The notes: a model not told the origin generated them from the letters alone. A stretch of DNA of 64,000 bases from Pomphorhynchus laevis (GCA_012934845.2 WNNJ02002954.1:48349-112348); one strand, 5' to 3'; shown: positions 46,060 through 63,840, counted from the first letter of the stretch. Numbers and translations are program-made.

Positions 46060-46570
46060 ATATACCGAAATTCTTCAATTTGTTGATAGTCGAAAAGCTC
46101 TTATGCACCATGCAGCCACTTTCGCCAATATAAGGCTCAAGGTGATGGCAAATCTCATATCGTTTGTTGGTAATCCTGCCCATTCTCGTTTGCTTTCTTG
46201 GTTGCTATTCGTTTTAGAATGGAATTCGCATTTTGACCAACTCCACGAGTAGTGGATACAATAAATAAATGAAATTTAGAGTGTTCAATCGATGTGACCC
46301 GTTCTCCATATTCGGCATATTTTCACTTTTCGTGGTAAGTGTATGGGTTCGTAGAGTCTTTGAAATAAGACAGCGTCAAATGACTATATACACATGTGTC
46401 CAACATGGACCGGCATGTCTTATCCACAAAGAGAATATTACAACCTATATCTAAGCGAGCGTCCTGTTCTCTGGTGGTGCTTGACTTTTCGAACACGAGA
46501 TTTTCTTATACAACTTGTAATCCAAGCTCAACGACTACATTTGACGCGCTTTTGAAAGCTTAAATGAGTA
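46060..46570 (-). mobile_element. C-terminal fragment of a lineage G-type LINE
   Basis: Minus strand: ARLDIGCNILFVDKTCRSML, YTYHEK, KYAEYGERVTSIEHSKF, RGVGQNANSILKRIATKK and further on FAITLSLILAKVAAWCIRAF. Same order as the nuclease-like tails at 4800-5395 and 17750-20535 but more diverged. Several breaks. Confidence 0.55.
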
Positions 46571-46600
46571 AAACTTTTATTTATCTTTACCACCATTCCT

Positions 46601-46632
46601 TAATCAGGTAGGGGTTAAAACCTACCTGATTA
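46601..46632. repeat. Perfect 12-bp inverted repeat
   Basis: TAATCAGGTAGG and CCTACCTGATTA separated by eight bases. Confidence 0.85.
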
Positions 46633-46859
46633 CAACTAAAGTGCATGCCCATCTTTTTAATAAATGGGTTTTCACAGTATACGTTAGGATGTATATTCAT
46701 GCATCGAAAGAAGATACTTTTAGAAGATCGATACTTTCGTGATGAAAATTCAGTCGAAAATTAAAAATAAAGAGCACAGTAAAGGAAATCAAATCCCTAA
46801 TTCTTTGCGTGATAATTAAAAATAAATTAAAACAGAACGTTTTAATTTATCATATGTAT

Positions 46860-47160
46860 ATCAAATTTAATCATAAGAAATACGTCCTAAGCACGTATTT
46901 GGCCTCGCTGCTATGTTGGATCTTGAATCAAGGAATTAGGGCTGAAACCTGGTAACATAGCAGTTCCTTTTGATGAAGTTGATTCCTTATTCGGAAACAT
47001 CATATATTATTTCTTAATCAATTCATAAAAATTAACTTTTATTTTAAATTTCAATTTTTTATTTTAACTTGATATAAGTCTTATATGAAATCTTATATAA
47101 TTATCTATTATTTAATTTTTATTTAGCATTATTTTTAATTTATAAATAATATAAAATACG
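46860..47160 (+). mobile_element. 3' UTR copy of the right-hand retroelement, isolated
   Basis: Carries the conserved hairpin and pseudoknot-like motif (46878-46963) and the AT-rich tail to AAATACGTAG. The same UTR recurs many times after 58150. Here the continuation GACTCAGTTAGCTGAT is replaced by unrelated sequence. Confidence 0.7.
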
Positions 47161-47728
47161 TAGTGTATTTTATAGTGGTTTTTGTGGCGAATGAATTGAT
47201 CGAATGACAAAATTCCCGATAATGTTTAGTTAAATACCACCTTTTACAGATTATCATATTTTGCATAACGGAAGGTATTAGTAAGATACGTACGTGCTTA
47301 ATCGGCATTTGACCGAGGATAATCATTTTACGAGATATTTAATTTTTATTTTTTTAGAAAAATATTTAAAATAAAAATGTGCAGTAGATATTGCGACTTG
47401 AAGCGTTAAACATCTCATCAATAGATAGTTGTTTATAACATATAAAAAGTATCTCAAGTAAAGGTTAATAAAAAAAGTTTATGATAAAAATTATTTTTTG
47501 AGATAACAACATATTTTTTCTCAAATTTTTCAACTATTACACAACGATTTTTTTCATATTATGTAAATCAGCGGAGTCGAATACCAACTATCAAAATTTT
47601 AGCTCATATAAACTTTCAAGTGAAGAGAAATGTAATGTTTTATTTAAGAATATTTGTTCAATTTAGGTTCAATGAAAAATAAATTATGTTGATGAAATGT
47701 TTTTAACTTAAAATAAGTCTTAATGAGT

Positions 47729-48260
47729 CTTTGATGAAGTTTATTCCTTATTTGGAAACATCATATATTATTTCATAATATATTTCAATCAATTCATAAA
47801 AATTAACTTTTATTTTAAATTTCAATTTTTTATTTTAACTTGATATAAGTCTTATATGAAATCTTATATAATTATTTATTATTTAATTATTTGAATTTTA
47901 TTTAGCATTTTTTTAATTAATAAATAATATAAAATACGTAGACTCAGTTAGCTGATCTGATTAGATAATTATCCTCATTTTTATTCATTTTTATTTCAAT
48001 AAATAGCGCCTAATTTATAACTTTATCAATATTAACTTTCTTAATTTATAACTTTTTATATAAGTTATAATTGACTTTTGATATAAGTTATATAAAATCT
48101 TATAACTATTATTATTTTAACTGTTTAATTATTTAAATTCTATTTGCAAATCTTATAACAATTATTATTTTAACTATTATTATATATTATTTACTATTAA
48201 ATTGTTTAAATTCTATTTGCATTATGTTTGATTTTGAGTTATCTGATTAGACTCATTTAG
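47729..48260 (+). mobile_element. 3' UTR copy, right half only
   Basis: Starts within the UTR (GAAGTTTATTCCTTAT) and ends with AAATACGTAGACTCAGTTAG; weaker repeats of the AT-rich part continue to about 48260. Confidence 0.6.
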
Positions 48261-49525
48261 AAATACCCACATCATTATAAATAATTAATAATTATTAATT
48301 ATTAATAATTGATAATTATTAATAATTAATACTATTTATTAATATATACGTCAATAATTAATAATAATCAATATTTTAGAGTAAATTTCGTTATGATAAA
48401 GTTCATGATGATAAATTATTAAAAAATTAAAAATTTAATTAAATAATAATTAAATTATTATTAATTAAAATTAGAATTATCACATTAATTAAATTATTAT
48501 TTAATTCATGTGGTTGACTTACATTTAGATGTACTTTTGTATATAAGCAGAGAATTGGTGCTTCTGTCTAATGACTTAGAGCTAAGTTTTCATTATGTTT
48601 GAACTCAATTATGTTGACATATATTTGTTTCGTTTAAATTGATGTTAAGTGAGATACTTGTTTAAAATTTGTTTTGAATTTTCGCAATATATTCTTACGG
48701 CTTTCAAATCATTTCCAGTACAGGATAAAAATAATCAGCTTTAGATATGTTGGGAATTAACAACCATTCATTTTTAATTATCTTGATTTTGTTTTATATT
48801 TTATGTTGCTTTTCATAAAGTTATGCGTTGGTTGAAGGTGTCTTGATTTAGCGATCGAATGCGTCATATCTATGAAGGATTAATAGCTACTCTTCTATAA
48901 CGTTACGTGACACCTACGTGTCTCTATATTTTTCATTTTATTATTTGCTCTAAAAAATCGCATAATCGCACTTTGCCATGAACACAATATAAGCAAAAGC
49001 TCACGTCAATTTGTATTTCGTCTAAATGTATACTACTTCCTTTTACCAACCGATAAAAAACCGATTTGAAATAATTAATTTTATTCAAAATACAACAAGG
49101 CAACATGAATTATGTGAAATTTAGTAAAATTTTAACCTATTTTAACTTGTTGGCGATGATTCGGTTTTAAAGAATCTACCAAGGGAATTCTATCCACTAA
49201 GTAGATTCTATCCGTGAAGATATAGACTTATAGCTGCTAAATATAATTTGTATAAGCTACAGCTGCTAGGTATATAACTTATCATTTATATATGTTCTAA
49301 TGTATATGGTTAATATGTACACTACTAGACTTAATGGTTTATTTTATTTTAATTTTCGAAAGTCAGTTCGAATGCGTTCTTACCGTATTCCATTGAAAAA
49401 GTTTTAAAAGGGATATTTCGTCAGCAATTATCCATCCGTAAATATGGAATATTATTTGTCTTTGTGCTATGAACTATTCTGTAATGTTCGCCATTTGTTT
49501 TCCTTCCGGATAATAAAACTCATCA
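48261..49525. other. AT-rich stretch with one TATA-like site
   Basis: No gene seen. TATATAAGCAGAG at 48539 is followed by TTAGAGCTAAGTTTTCATTA, a phrase shared with 50563-50601. Confidence 0.5.
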
Positions 49526-49529
49526 TTCC

Positions 49530-49870
49530 AATTTGACAGATTATTACCTTATCCATAAAAGTCATCAACGATTTCGCCTACAAAGTGATGACCTACGAAT
49601 CCTCATTCTTTCCGACAGAGTACCAACAAACGCACATCGAGGTATTTGCAATGCTTCCGATAATACTGAAGTTGCAGTTATTATAATAAGCGACTCAACC
49701 ATTAGGGACATTATACTTTATTAGGGACATTGAGAAACAATCAAGTATAAGACTTCATTTGAGAAACAATTAAGTATCAGAAATTAATGAGCTACGTTGT
49801 TCATACGATACATTACAATATCCGTTAATGTTTCCATTTGGAAAATATGAGCGCATTATTTACATACGTC
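49530..49870 (+). mobile_element. Helitron fragment, N-terminal helicase-associated region
   Basis: FRLQSDDLRILILSDRVPTN with NTEVAVIIISDSTIRDIIL, followed in another frame by EINELRCSYDTLQYPLMFPF (49775-49850). Known: EVA.I...D...RDI followed by YD.LQYPL.FP.G is the Helitron_like_N region before the Rep nuclease. Only this piece is preserved, with at least one break. Neither end of the element was found. Confidence 0.6.
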
Positions 49871-50560
49871 AACAACTTAAACCCACAAATAAGACAGCAT
49901 CTCATAAAAGATAGCATGCATTTAATCTATTAATGATACGATGGAACGGATTCAAACTTCTTCACAAATATCGAGCTTCATTCAACCTGTTTTTTATGTA
50001 GGCAGAAATCTAATAGAACGACCGTGCTAGCTACAATCAGAAGGTTACCCCGATCTTCACAATGAAATTAAAACTTTGCATACTCCAGCAATATCGGTCA
50101 ACCAGCTATCTTATCCACTTATATAGTAGGCCTACGAAACATGCACAAATACTGTCTGGATATAATGGTATAGTAGTGCAAGGATATCATTGTCGCATTT
50201 TAAGAAGAGGTAACTTTGAATCCAAAGAAGAGGCTATAGAAGTATCCTGCCCTTCATCCAGAGATTTAAATATTGTGCTTACAAAACCGATCTTCAAAAA
50301 TTTATTTACATTAGTTCAGAATTAATTTATTTACAAACATTAAATAAATTTATTCAATTTTTACGAATATATTTAAAAATTCTGTAATTTATATTTCTAA
50401 TTTAGCAGATAGGTGGTGTATGTGTTAAAGGGTTGTGGTATAATTTATAGTAGTGCTAGCATAGAAATATTCCATGAACGATTTGCCACAAAATAGCTTC
50501 CACTAAAAAACGGTTTTCCAATTTTAAACACCATCACTAACTAATGTTTTACATCCAAAC
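49871..50560 (+). other. Unrecognised small open frame region
   Basis: An 87-codon frame at 50062-50325 (LIHLYSRPTKHAQILSGYNG) is unrecognised. It may be more Helitron debris, as it follows that fragment in the same orientation. Confidence 0.25.
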
Positions 50561-50562
50561 GT

Positions 50563-50620
50563 TAGAGCTAAGTTTTCATTAGAGCTAAGTTTTCATTATG
50601 TTGCCTATATAAAAGGGGAA
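50563..50620 (+). promoter_or_regulatory. TATA-type core promoter candidate with doubled upstream motif
   Basis: TAGAGCTAAGTTTTCATTA occurs twice in tandem, then TATATAAAAGGGG at about 50606. The region downstream to 51060 is unusually GC-rich for this window. No long coding frame follows other than the minisatellite. Confidence 0.45.
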
Positions 50621-51069
50621 AATAATGAAATTAAAGTTGCTGTTTAATTTCAAGCCCTTCGCAAAAGATAAGAGTTAAGTTCTTAGCAAATTTGGTGAAT
50701 GAATATATGATTGGTTTAGTTCTGCATTAAGGTTTGTTTGGATCCAGATTTGGATTCTTTGTTTGTTTTGTCGCGGTCAAAACGCTCACGGCGTTTTAGC
50801 GCTGCACGTCCAAGCTAATTTTCAAAAACAGGTAGAACGTTGAAAGAGGGTATCCTGTCGCTCTCTTAAGGTGACGTCCAATATCTCGAAAGAGAGACAG
50901 CTCGAACTCGCTTAGAGCTCCCTACGTTTCGACTTCGAATGGGAGAAATAATGGAAATGGGATAGGTCGCGGTATTTCTGTCGCTTTCCGTTCCTCTGCC
51001 GCTATGACTGCACCTCCTGCTTGTTATGACGCGTGTTCAACATTGCTGCTTGTTATGACGCGTGTTCAA
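50621..51069. other. GC-richer spacer before minisatellite
   Basis: Contains a 27-base direct repeat around TGCTTGTTATGACGCGTGTT (51018 and 51048) that leads into the minisatellite. No gene recognised. Confidence 0.5.
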
Positions 51070-51688
51070 CATATAGGACATGATCATATAGGACATGATC
51101 ATATAGGACATGATCATATAGGACATGATCATATAGGACATGATCATATAGGACATGATCATATAGGACATGATCATATAGGACATGATCATATAGGACA
51201 TGATCATATAGGACATGATCATATAGGACATGATCATATAGGACATGATCATATAGGACATGATCATATAGGACATGATCATATAGGACATGATCATATA
51301 GGACATGATCATATAGGACATGATCATATAGGACATGATCATATAGGACATGATCATATAGGACATGATCATATAGGACATGATCATATAGGACATGATC
51401 ATATAGGACATGATCATATAGGACATGATCATATAGGACATGATCATATAGGACATGATCATATAGGACATGATCATATAGGACATGATCATATAGGACA
51501 TGATCATATAGGACATGATCATATAGGACATGATCATATAGGACATGATCATATAGGACATGATCATATAGGACATGATCATATAGGACATGATCATATA
51601 GGACATGATCATATAGGACATGATCATATAGGACATGATCATATAGGACATGATCATATAGGACATGATCATATAGGACATGATCATA
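51070..51688. repeat. 15-bp minisatellite, about 41 units
   Basis: The unit CATATAGGACATGAT repeats without visible variation for 619 bases. Because 15 is divisible by 3 one frame per strand stays open (HIGHD on plus, MIMSY on minus), giving spurious long ORFs. The unit contains the palindrome ATGATCAT. Confidence 0.97.
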
Positions 51689-51689
51689 A

Positions 51690-57684
<5,995 letters not shown>

Positions 57685-57689
57685 GGTAA

Positions 57690-58149
57690 ATATGTATAAT
57701 AAGTCGTACTATTTTTGACCCTGGTTTGTGTTTTAGTTCGATATTGTATTATTATCGTGTTGGTATTTGAACAAATTCCAATTGATTGAAAAACGATAAC
57801 ACACTTTTAACTGCGTTTTACTGGAAAACGTGCATTTAAAATAACTATTTTTATCACTTTTCGTGCTTTATACAGAATTGAACTTAATATATATATTTAA
57901 CATAAATTTATACAGATTTTATTAATCCCAGTTTTCGTCTTGCCAAGTCAACTAATGATTATAATTTAATTGGCAAATACTTATTGGCTACTCAAATATT
58001 CGCAACTAAATTTGTTAAAGTTTAACTTAAGCTAGGTGGTCTTTTAAAGGACATACAAGTTTTATTTCAGCGTCTGAGCTGTATCTTGTCACTTTTAATT
58101 GATTCCGTGAAGAATATAAATTTAATTTAATTTTTATCTTAGACTAAGA
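57690..58149. other. ARF 3' flank
   Basis: AT-rich DNA after the ARF stop; no clear AATAAA signal directly downstream and no other gene seen. Confidence 0.5.
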
Positions 58150-58480
58150 TACTAGATAAGCAAATTTCATCAAAGGAAATACGTCATTAGCATGTATTTG
58201 GCCCCGTTGCTATGTTGGGTGGAGGAATAGGGGCTCAAACCTAAGAATATAGTAGTTCTTCCTGATGATCTATATTACTTATTCTAATACATCGTCTATT
58301 AATTATTAGTCAATTTATACGATTTGATTTTTGCTTTAAATTTAAATTTTTTATTTTAACTTGATTTAAATTATATAAAAACTTATAACAATTATTTGTT
58401 TTATTATTTAATTACTAAATTTTGATTTAGCATTATTGTTTTTTTTTATTTTCTTATTTTTTATTTAAATAACATCAAGC
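58150..58480 (+). mobile_element. Right-hand retroelement, 3' UTR copy
   Basis: Structured motif at 58177-58255, then the common AT-rich tail ending in TTTTGATTTAGCATTATT. Wobble changes keep both helices paired. Confidence 0.7.
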
Positions 58481-58559
58481 AGAAAATAGTAAAATATATC
58501 AATTATCACAATATTAGCACTAAACATTAGCACATAAACACTATTGCCATAATATGCAA

Positions 58560-58840
58560 TGATATTAACTTTTTTCACAATCATTTAAATAATTTAATAG
58601 ATGCATATTTTAAACTAGGTTACTATAAAAATAACATCAAGCAGAAAATAGTAAAATATATAAATCAACACAATAATATAAAGAATAAATTTAAACTCTT
58701 AAGTGGCAAATTTTTATGGATGGATAATAAATAATATACTTTGTATTAGAATAAGATACACTAAATAATCAAATTTCATCAGAGTAAATACGCTATGAGC
58801 ACGTGTTCGGCTTCGCTGCCATGTTGTGTCGATAAATACG
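58560..58840 (+). mobile_element. Right-hand retroelement: RT C-terminus joined to truncated UTR
   Basis: HNHLNNLIDAYFKLGYYKNN, then KIVKYINQHN and FLWMDNK before a stop; the UTR follows and is cut off inside the structured motif near 58828, where the next partial copy begins. Confidence 0.55.
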
Positions 58841-59110
58841 TGCCAAAATTTCATTATTAAATAATGAAATTTTAAGAATTGCAACAATATGTAATGATAT
58901 TGACTTTCTTAAAAATCATTTAAATAATTTAATAGATGCATATTTTAAACTAGGTTAGTATAAAAATAACATCAAACAGAAAATATTATCACAATATTAT
59001 TAAAATAAATTTAAACTCTTAAGCTGAACATTTTTATGGATGAATATTTTGTAAATATGACATCTACCGGAATTAAACGTGATAACTTAAGTTCCTCATG
59101 ATGACCACTA
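58841..59110 (+). mobile_element. Right-hand retroelement, short fused fragment
   Basis: LRIATICNDI-type coding remnant, then C-terminal and UTR pieces with deletions. Confidence 0.5.
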
Positions 59111-59224
59111 ATCCTTATTCTGATACATCCTCTATTTTTATATCGTAAAGACATTTAAATTAACAAAAAACATTTGTTAATTTAAATAACTAATAACTTT
59201 TAATAACTTTCTAATAATTTTTAT

Positions 59225-59430
59225 TCAATTAGTGAGCACATTTATCCAGAAAGCCTTATTCTTAACAAAACCAATATTAATGATAAAGAAGGTGTATATC
59301 TAGATATGAACATTAAATTAACATTAACTAAAACTACTATTAATTTATTTCGTAAAGATGACATATTTAAATTTACAAGAAACATATTTTTGCATGAGCA
59401 TTCATGCATATCATTATAATAAATGGAGAA
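59225..59430 (+). mobile_element. Right-hand retroelement, RT fragment with YLDM block
   Basis: YPESLILNKTNINDKEGVYL, DMNIKLTLTKTTINLF and RKDDIFKFTRNIFLHEHSC then a stop. Known: YP..L.L.K.N.....(F/Y)LD..I....... DKRDDF is a pattern that follows the catalytic YLDD block in a group of animal RTs; I place it near Penelope-like or unclassified RTs with reserve. Confidence 0.5.
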
Positions 59431-59559
59431 TATTATAAAGAATCAAATGGAAAATCAATCAGTTTAATATATAAATAATCCTAATATTATTAAAAATAAA
59501 TTTAAACTTTTAAAGGTAAATATTTATGGATAGTAAATAATATAATGTGTTTTAGAATA

Positions 59560-60090
59560 AGAAACTCGGTAACATTAACATTAACTAAAACTACTATTAA
59601 TTTATATCGTAAGGATGACTTTTTTAAATTTACAAGAAACATATTTTTGCATGATCATTCGTGCATACCATATAATATAAAATATAATACATTAAATAAT
59701 GAAATTATAAGAATTGCAACAATTTGTTACGATATTGAACCTTTTATAGTTTATCTTAAACTTTTATCCAATTTTTTGACAAAATGAAATAGTTTGACTA
59801 GGTTACTATAAAACTAGGTTAGATAGAATAGATAAATAGGTTACTATAAAAATACTATCAAACAAAAAATGGTAAAATATATAAATCATACAATAATATT
59901 AAAAATAAATTTTAACTCATTAGCGAAACATTTTTACGGATGGATAATAAATAATATACTTGCATTAGAATAAGATACTAGATAATCAAATTTAATCAGA
60001 GGAAATACGTCCTCAGCACGTATTTGGCCCCGCTGCTATGTTGGGTAGAGGAGTTAGGGGCCGAAACCTGGTAGCATAGCAATTTGTAAC
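59560..60090 (+). mobile_element. Right-hand retroelement: RT C-terminus plus truncated UTR
   Basis: A frame at 59545-59787 contains TKTTINLYRKDDFFKFTRNI, YNTLNNEIIRIATICYDI. The remaining coding end, UTR and structured motif (60003-60081) follow, cut right after AGCATAGCA where the next copy starts. Confidence 0.55.
60003..60081 (+). ncRNA. Conserved pseudoknot-like RNA motif in retroelement 3' UTR (best copy)
   Basis: AAATACGT/ACGTATTT hairpin (60003-60025), GGCCCC (60026-60031) facing GGGGCC (60057-60062), and CTGCTATGTT (60033-60042) facing AGCATAGCA (60073-60081). The second and third helices interleave as A-B-A'-B', an H-type pseudoknot. Other copies start near 46878, 58177, 60562, 61595, 62985 (partial) and 63350 (diverged). 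Substitutions between copies mostly keep pairing through G-U pairs. Confidence 0.5.
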
Positions 60091-60790
60091 GATATTGGCT
60101 TTCAAAATCATTTAAATAATTTAACAGATGCATATTTTAAACTATGTTACTATAAAAATAACATCAAGCAGAAAATAGTAAAATATATAAATCAACACAA
60201 TATTGAAGTTAGTCGCGACACATCAATTATCAAGAATATTTTAACACGATGTATCATTGTAATGAGTAAATGCTACTGATTTACTCGTGACATCGTCAAT
60301 TCTTTCCTGTTATTTAATTTTACAATTTCATTACTCATAATTTGTAAGTAGTTCTAATCGCTAAAAGTATTTATTGTTAACTAAATTTAAAAAGTTGTCA
60401 TAATATGCAATGATTTAGATTTCAATGTCATTTAATTAATTTAATTGATACATATTTTAAGCTCAGTTACTACAAAAATAAAATCAAAAGAAAATAATAA
60501 AATATATAAATCAACAAAATGCTATTAGAATAAGATATTAGATAATCAAATTTGATTATAGGGAATACTTCATTAGCATGTAGTTGGCACCACTGCTATG
60601 TTGGGTTGAGGAATTGGGGCCGAAATCTGATAACACAGCAGTTCGTCTGGATGACCCCTAATCTTTATTCTGATACGTCTTATATTATATATTAATCAAT
60701 TCATAAATACTTATATTTTATTTAAATTCCAATTTTAAATGTCACGTTAATATAAATTATATAAAATGATATTATATTATTAATTTATTT
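60083..60790 (+). mobile_element. Right-hand retroelement copy with UTR
   Basis: NDIGFQNHLNNLTDAYFKLC, KNNIKQKIVKYINQHN from 60083, an interruption at 60205-60400, then more coding end and a UTR with the structured motif at 60560-60641. Confidence 0.55.
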
Positions 60791-60979
60791 AATAAAAGTT
60801 CATTTTGATTTTAAATTTTAAAAATAGATTTTTTTCGTTATGTAAATATAAATAGCATTACATTTTATATAATTATTTGTTTATTTATCATTATTTATCA
60901 TTATTTATCTTTAGATGTATCTACTAATGATATAATTAATATTATAATTATATTATATTTTATTATATTATCTAATTAT

Positions 60980-61260
60980 ACAAAACATATTTTTGCATGA
61001 GCATTCATGCATACTCTATAATATAAAATATAATACATTAAATAATCAAATTTTAAGAATTGCAACAATTTGTAACGATATTGGTTTTCATCAAAGTCGT
61101 TTAAAAATTTAATAGACACATATTTTAAACTAGGTTACTATAAAAATAACATCAACAAAAAATAGTAAAATATATAAATCAACATAATAATATAAAGAAT
61201 AAATTTGAACTCTTAAGTGCCAAATTATTATGGATGGATAATAAATAATATAATTTGGGT
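60980..61260 (+). mobile_element. Right-hand retroelement, RT C-terminal fragment
   Basis: HEHSCILYNIKYNTLNNQI-type remnant with ATICNDIG, then the coding end; UTR missing. Confidence 0.5.
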
Positions 61261-61369
61261 CTGCATTTTAATTAGAAGGTAAAATTGTTTTATCATTCAT
61301 ATTAATTACATATTTATTATTTATTATTACATATTTCTATTTATTATTGTTTATTATCTATTATTATAT

Positions 61370-62125
61370 GTAATGATACAGGTTTTCCTCAAAATCATTT
61401 AAATAATTTAATAAATACATATTTTTAAGTAGTTACTATAAAGATACAATCAAGCAGAAAATCGTTAAATATATAACTCAACACAAAAATATTACAAATA
61501 AATTTAAAATCATTAGCGTAAAATTTTTATGAATGAATAATAAATAATATACTTTGTATTAGAATAAGACACCGTATAATCAAATTTAATCAGAGGAAAT
61601 ACGTCCTTAGCATGTATTTGGCCCTGCTGCTATGTTTGGTCGAGTAATTAGGGGCCGAAATCTGATAGCATAGCAGTTCCTTCTGATGACCTCTAATCAC
61701 TATTATGATACAACGCCTGTTATTTATTAGTCAATTCATAATAATGACGTTTATTTTAAATTTCAATTTTTTATTTTAACTTGATTTAAATTATAGAAAA
61801 TCTAAAAACAATTATTAATTTTATTATTTAATTATTAAATTTTGATTTAGCATTATTATGTTTTGTTTATTTTATAATTATATTAAATACGTAGACTCAG
61901 TTAGCTGATTTGACTAATACAACGTCTGTTATTTATATGTCAATTCATAAAAATGACTTTTATTTTAAATTTCAAGTTTTTATTTTAACTTGATTTAAAT
62001 TATAAAAAATCTTTTAAAAATTATTAATTTTATTATTTAATTATTAAATTTTGATTTAGCATTATGTTTTGTTTAGTTTATAATTATATTAAATACGTAG
62101 ACTCAGTTAGCTGATTTGATTTGTT
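61370..62125 (+). mobile_element. Right-hand retroelement: coding end, full UTR and second UTR half
   Basis: Coding end from 61370, structured motif at 61595-61676, AT-rich tail ending AAATACGTAGACTCAGTTAG near 61905, then immediately a second right half ending with the same phrase near 62110. Head-to-tail duplication of the tail. Confidence 0.65.
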
Positions 62126-62129
62126 CTAC

Positions 62130-62970
62130 TGACATGTTATTATAGACCTGTGGACTTTGTTTTCCCGGTAATGTGACCTGTAATAAAATTACCTTTTCCC
62201 GGTAATATTTTAATAAAATTAAGATATCAGTACGAGGGACAATTTGCTCTAAAATTGACATTACAAAATGACAGTACTTTACATGTTAGAAAGTAATTAG
62301 TAATTTATAGTTCAAAATATTTCAGGTTAGTAAGAATTTTAAAATTGACATATCAACTTAATATTAAATAGGTATTTTCAATAAAACCAATTTTTAATCA
62401 GAAAACTGTTGAACAGTTTTGTCATAGAATATTTTTTCGTATTTATTTTTATCTTAAAATTAAAAATCTATAAATTCTAAATATTGAATGGATCGTAAAA
62501 TAATTTTAACTCATAATTTATTATTTAGATCTTTCTTAATATTAAGATAAAAATTCAACCATTAAAGATAGTCAAATATAAACATAAAACGATTAAAATC
62601 AAAACAACGGAAATCGAAATTGCGTTTTATTACGATTTGAAATTTAAATATAAAATGTATTTAATAATAAAAATACATATTTTCCTTTCTGTACATTATT
62701 TAATATTGATCACTCAATCTGAAACAATTAATTTCTTCACATTTGAGCTTGAACATGATTGTTGGCGAAATCTACAATTACATGAACTTTCATAATAATT
62801 GTTAATTAGAAATTTAAGAAGAATTGATTTACAATTTTGTGTTTCGTATTAAGTTGGAAGCTAAAAACATATCAATTTTGCTACTTTTAATTGTTTTTAG
62901 ATTAAATAATCGTTGATAATGGTGTGGCCACGTGCCTCCGAAATATTGGATCTAAATTGTGAAATAAATA
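62130..62970. other. AT-rich spacer within array
   Basis: No coding remnant recognised. TTTTCCCGGTAAT occurs twice (62158 and 62197). Confidence 0.5.
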
Positions 62971-62974
62971 ATAA

Positions 62975-63200
62975 TGTATCCCTCTGCTATGTTAAGTAGA
63001 AGAGCTAGGGGCCAAATCTTGATTACATAGCAGTTCCTCCTGATGACCTCTAATTCTTATTCTGATACAACGCCTGTTATTTATTTGTCAATTCATAAAA
63101 ATGGCTTTTATTTTAAATTTCTATTTTTTATTTTAACTTGATAACAATTATATAAAATCTTACATAACTATTAAAACGTAGACTCCGATGTAAATTATAA
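62975..63200 (+). mobile_element. Right-hand retroelement, truncated UTR copy
   Basis: The 5' hairpin is lost but CTGCTATGTT / ACATAGCAG pairing and GGGGCC remain. Confidence 0.6.
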
Positions 63201-63566
63201 AAAATCTTTTAATAATTATTTATTATTATTTATTTTTTATAATTATTTATTTTATTTATCATCATTTTTGTTTTGTATATAGTAGAAATGGATTTATACT
63301 ATATATTAAGTAATAATTATAATTACATAATAATTTATTATTTATTACTTCATTAGCATGTATTTGATACGTCATAAGCGATTATTTGGTTCGCTGCTAT
63401 GTTGGGTCAAGGAATAAGGTCCGACATCTGATTACATATCAGTGCCTCCTGATGACCTCTAATTCTTATTTGAATACATCGTTTTTTCTTTTGGTCAATT
63501 AATGTGGCGCGCCCATCGCGCCACCCATGCCAGATGCGCCACCTTAAAACATTTTTTGAAAATGTT

Positions 63567-63700
63567 TTAAGAAAATGTTTTTTTTTTCAACCGTTTTTTG
63601 ATGTCTTTCGAAAGATACACTTGGCTCGTTTTTCCTTCTAAAAGTAATTTGATGTTCTTATACTCTTGTTCATTCGCAATTACTGATACCATAGGGGGAT
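63567..63700 (-). other. Exon-like open piece inside the inverted-repeat element
   Basis: After TTTTTTACAG on the minus strand an open frame reads DPPMVSVIANEQEYKNIK, then LLLEGKTSQVYLSKDIKKRL and a stop. Amino-acid composition looks coding. Possibly a captured exon or a relic of the element's own gene; not recognised. Confidence 0.35.
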
Positions 63701-63760
63701 CTGTAAAAAAATTATATATTTATCAGATTATAATTTTATATAACATTTATTATTTTGTCT

Positions 63761-63840
63761 TAGATGCTTAGTTTAATGGTCATGCTTTAAATCTCGAGTT
63801 TGACATTCACGGGTTCGATTCTTCAAGAGGAACATTTTTC
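63761..63840 (+). other. tRNA-like sequence inside the inverted-repeat element
   Basis: TTAGTTTAATGGT (63768-63780) resembles an A box and GGGTTCGATTC (63811-63821) a B box, at tRNA-like spacing. Acceptor and T-arm pairing are poor, so it is a tRNA pseudogene or a pol III promoter relic, not a working tRNA. Confidence 0.5.

Noticed and set aside
46269-46454. Plus-strand 61-codon frame
   Set aside because: It is the shadow of a minus-strand LINE nuclease-like tail, which reads better and matches two other copies.
47135-47326. 63-codon minus-strand frame
   Set aside because: No recognisable family; partly overlaps a retroelement UTR copy.
60003-60110. Hammerhead ribozyme suggested by GAAA and CTGATGA in the repeated UTR
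   Set aside because: The order is GAAA before CTGATGA with only about 22 bases between; stems I-III cannot be formed on either strand.
61670-61710. Box C/D snoRNA suggested by TGATGA and CTGA
   Set aside because: No closing stem and no second box pair; the phrases lie in a retroelement tail.
63761-63840. Functional tRNA gene
   Set aside because: A and B boxes are present but the acceptor, T-arm and anticodon stems do not pair.
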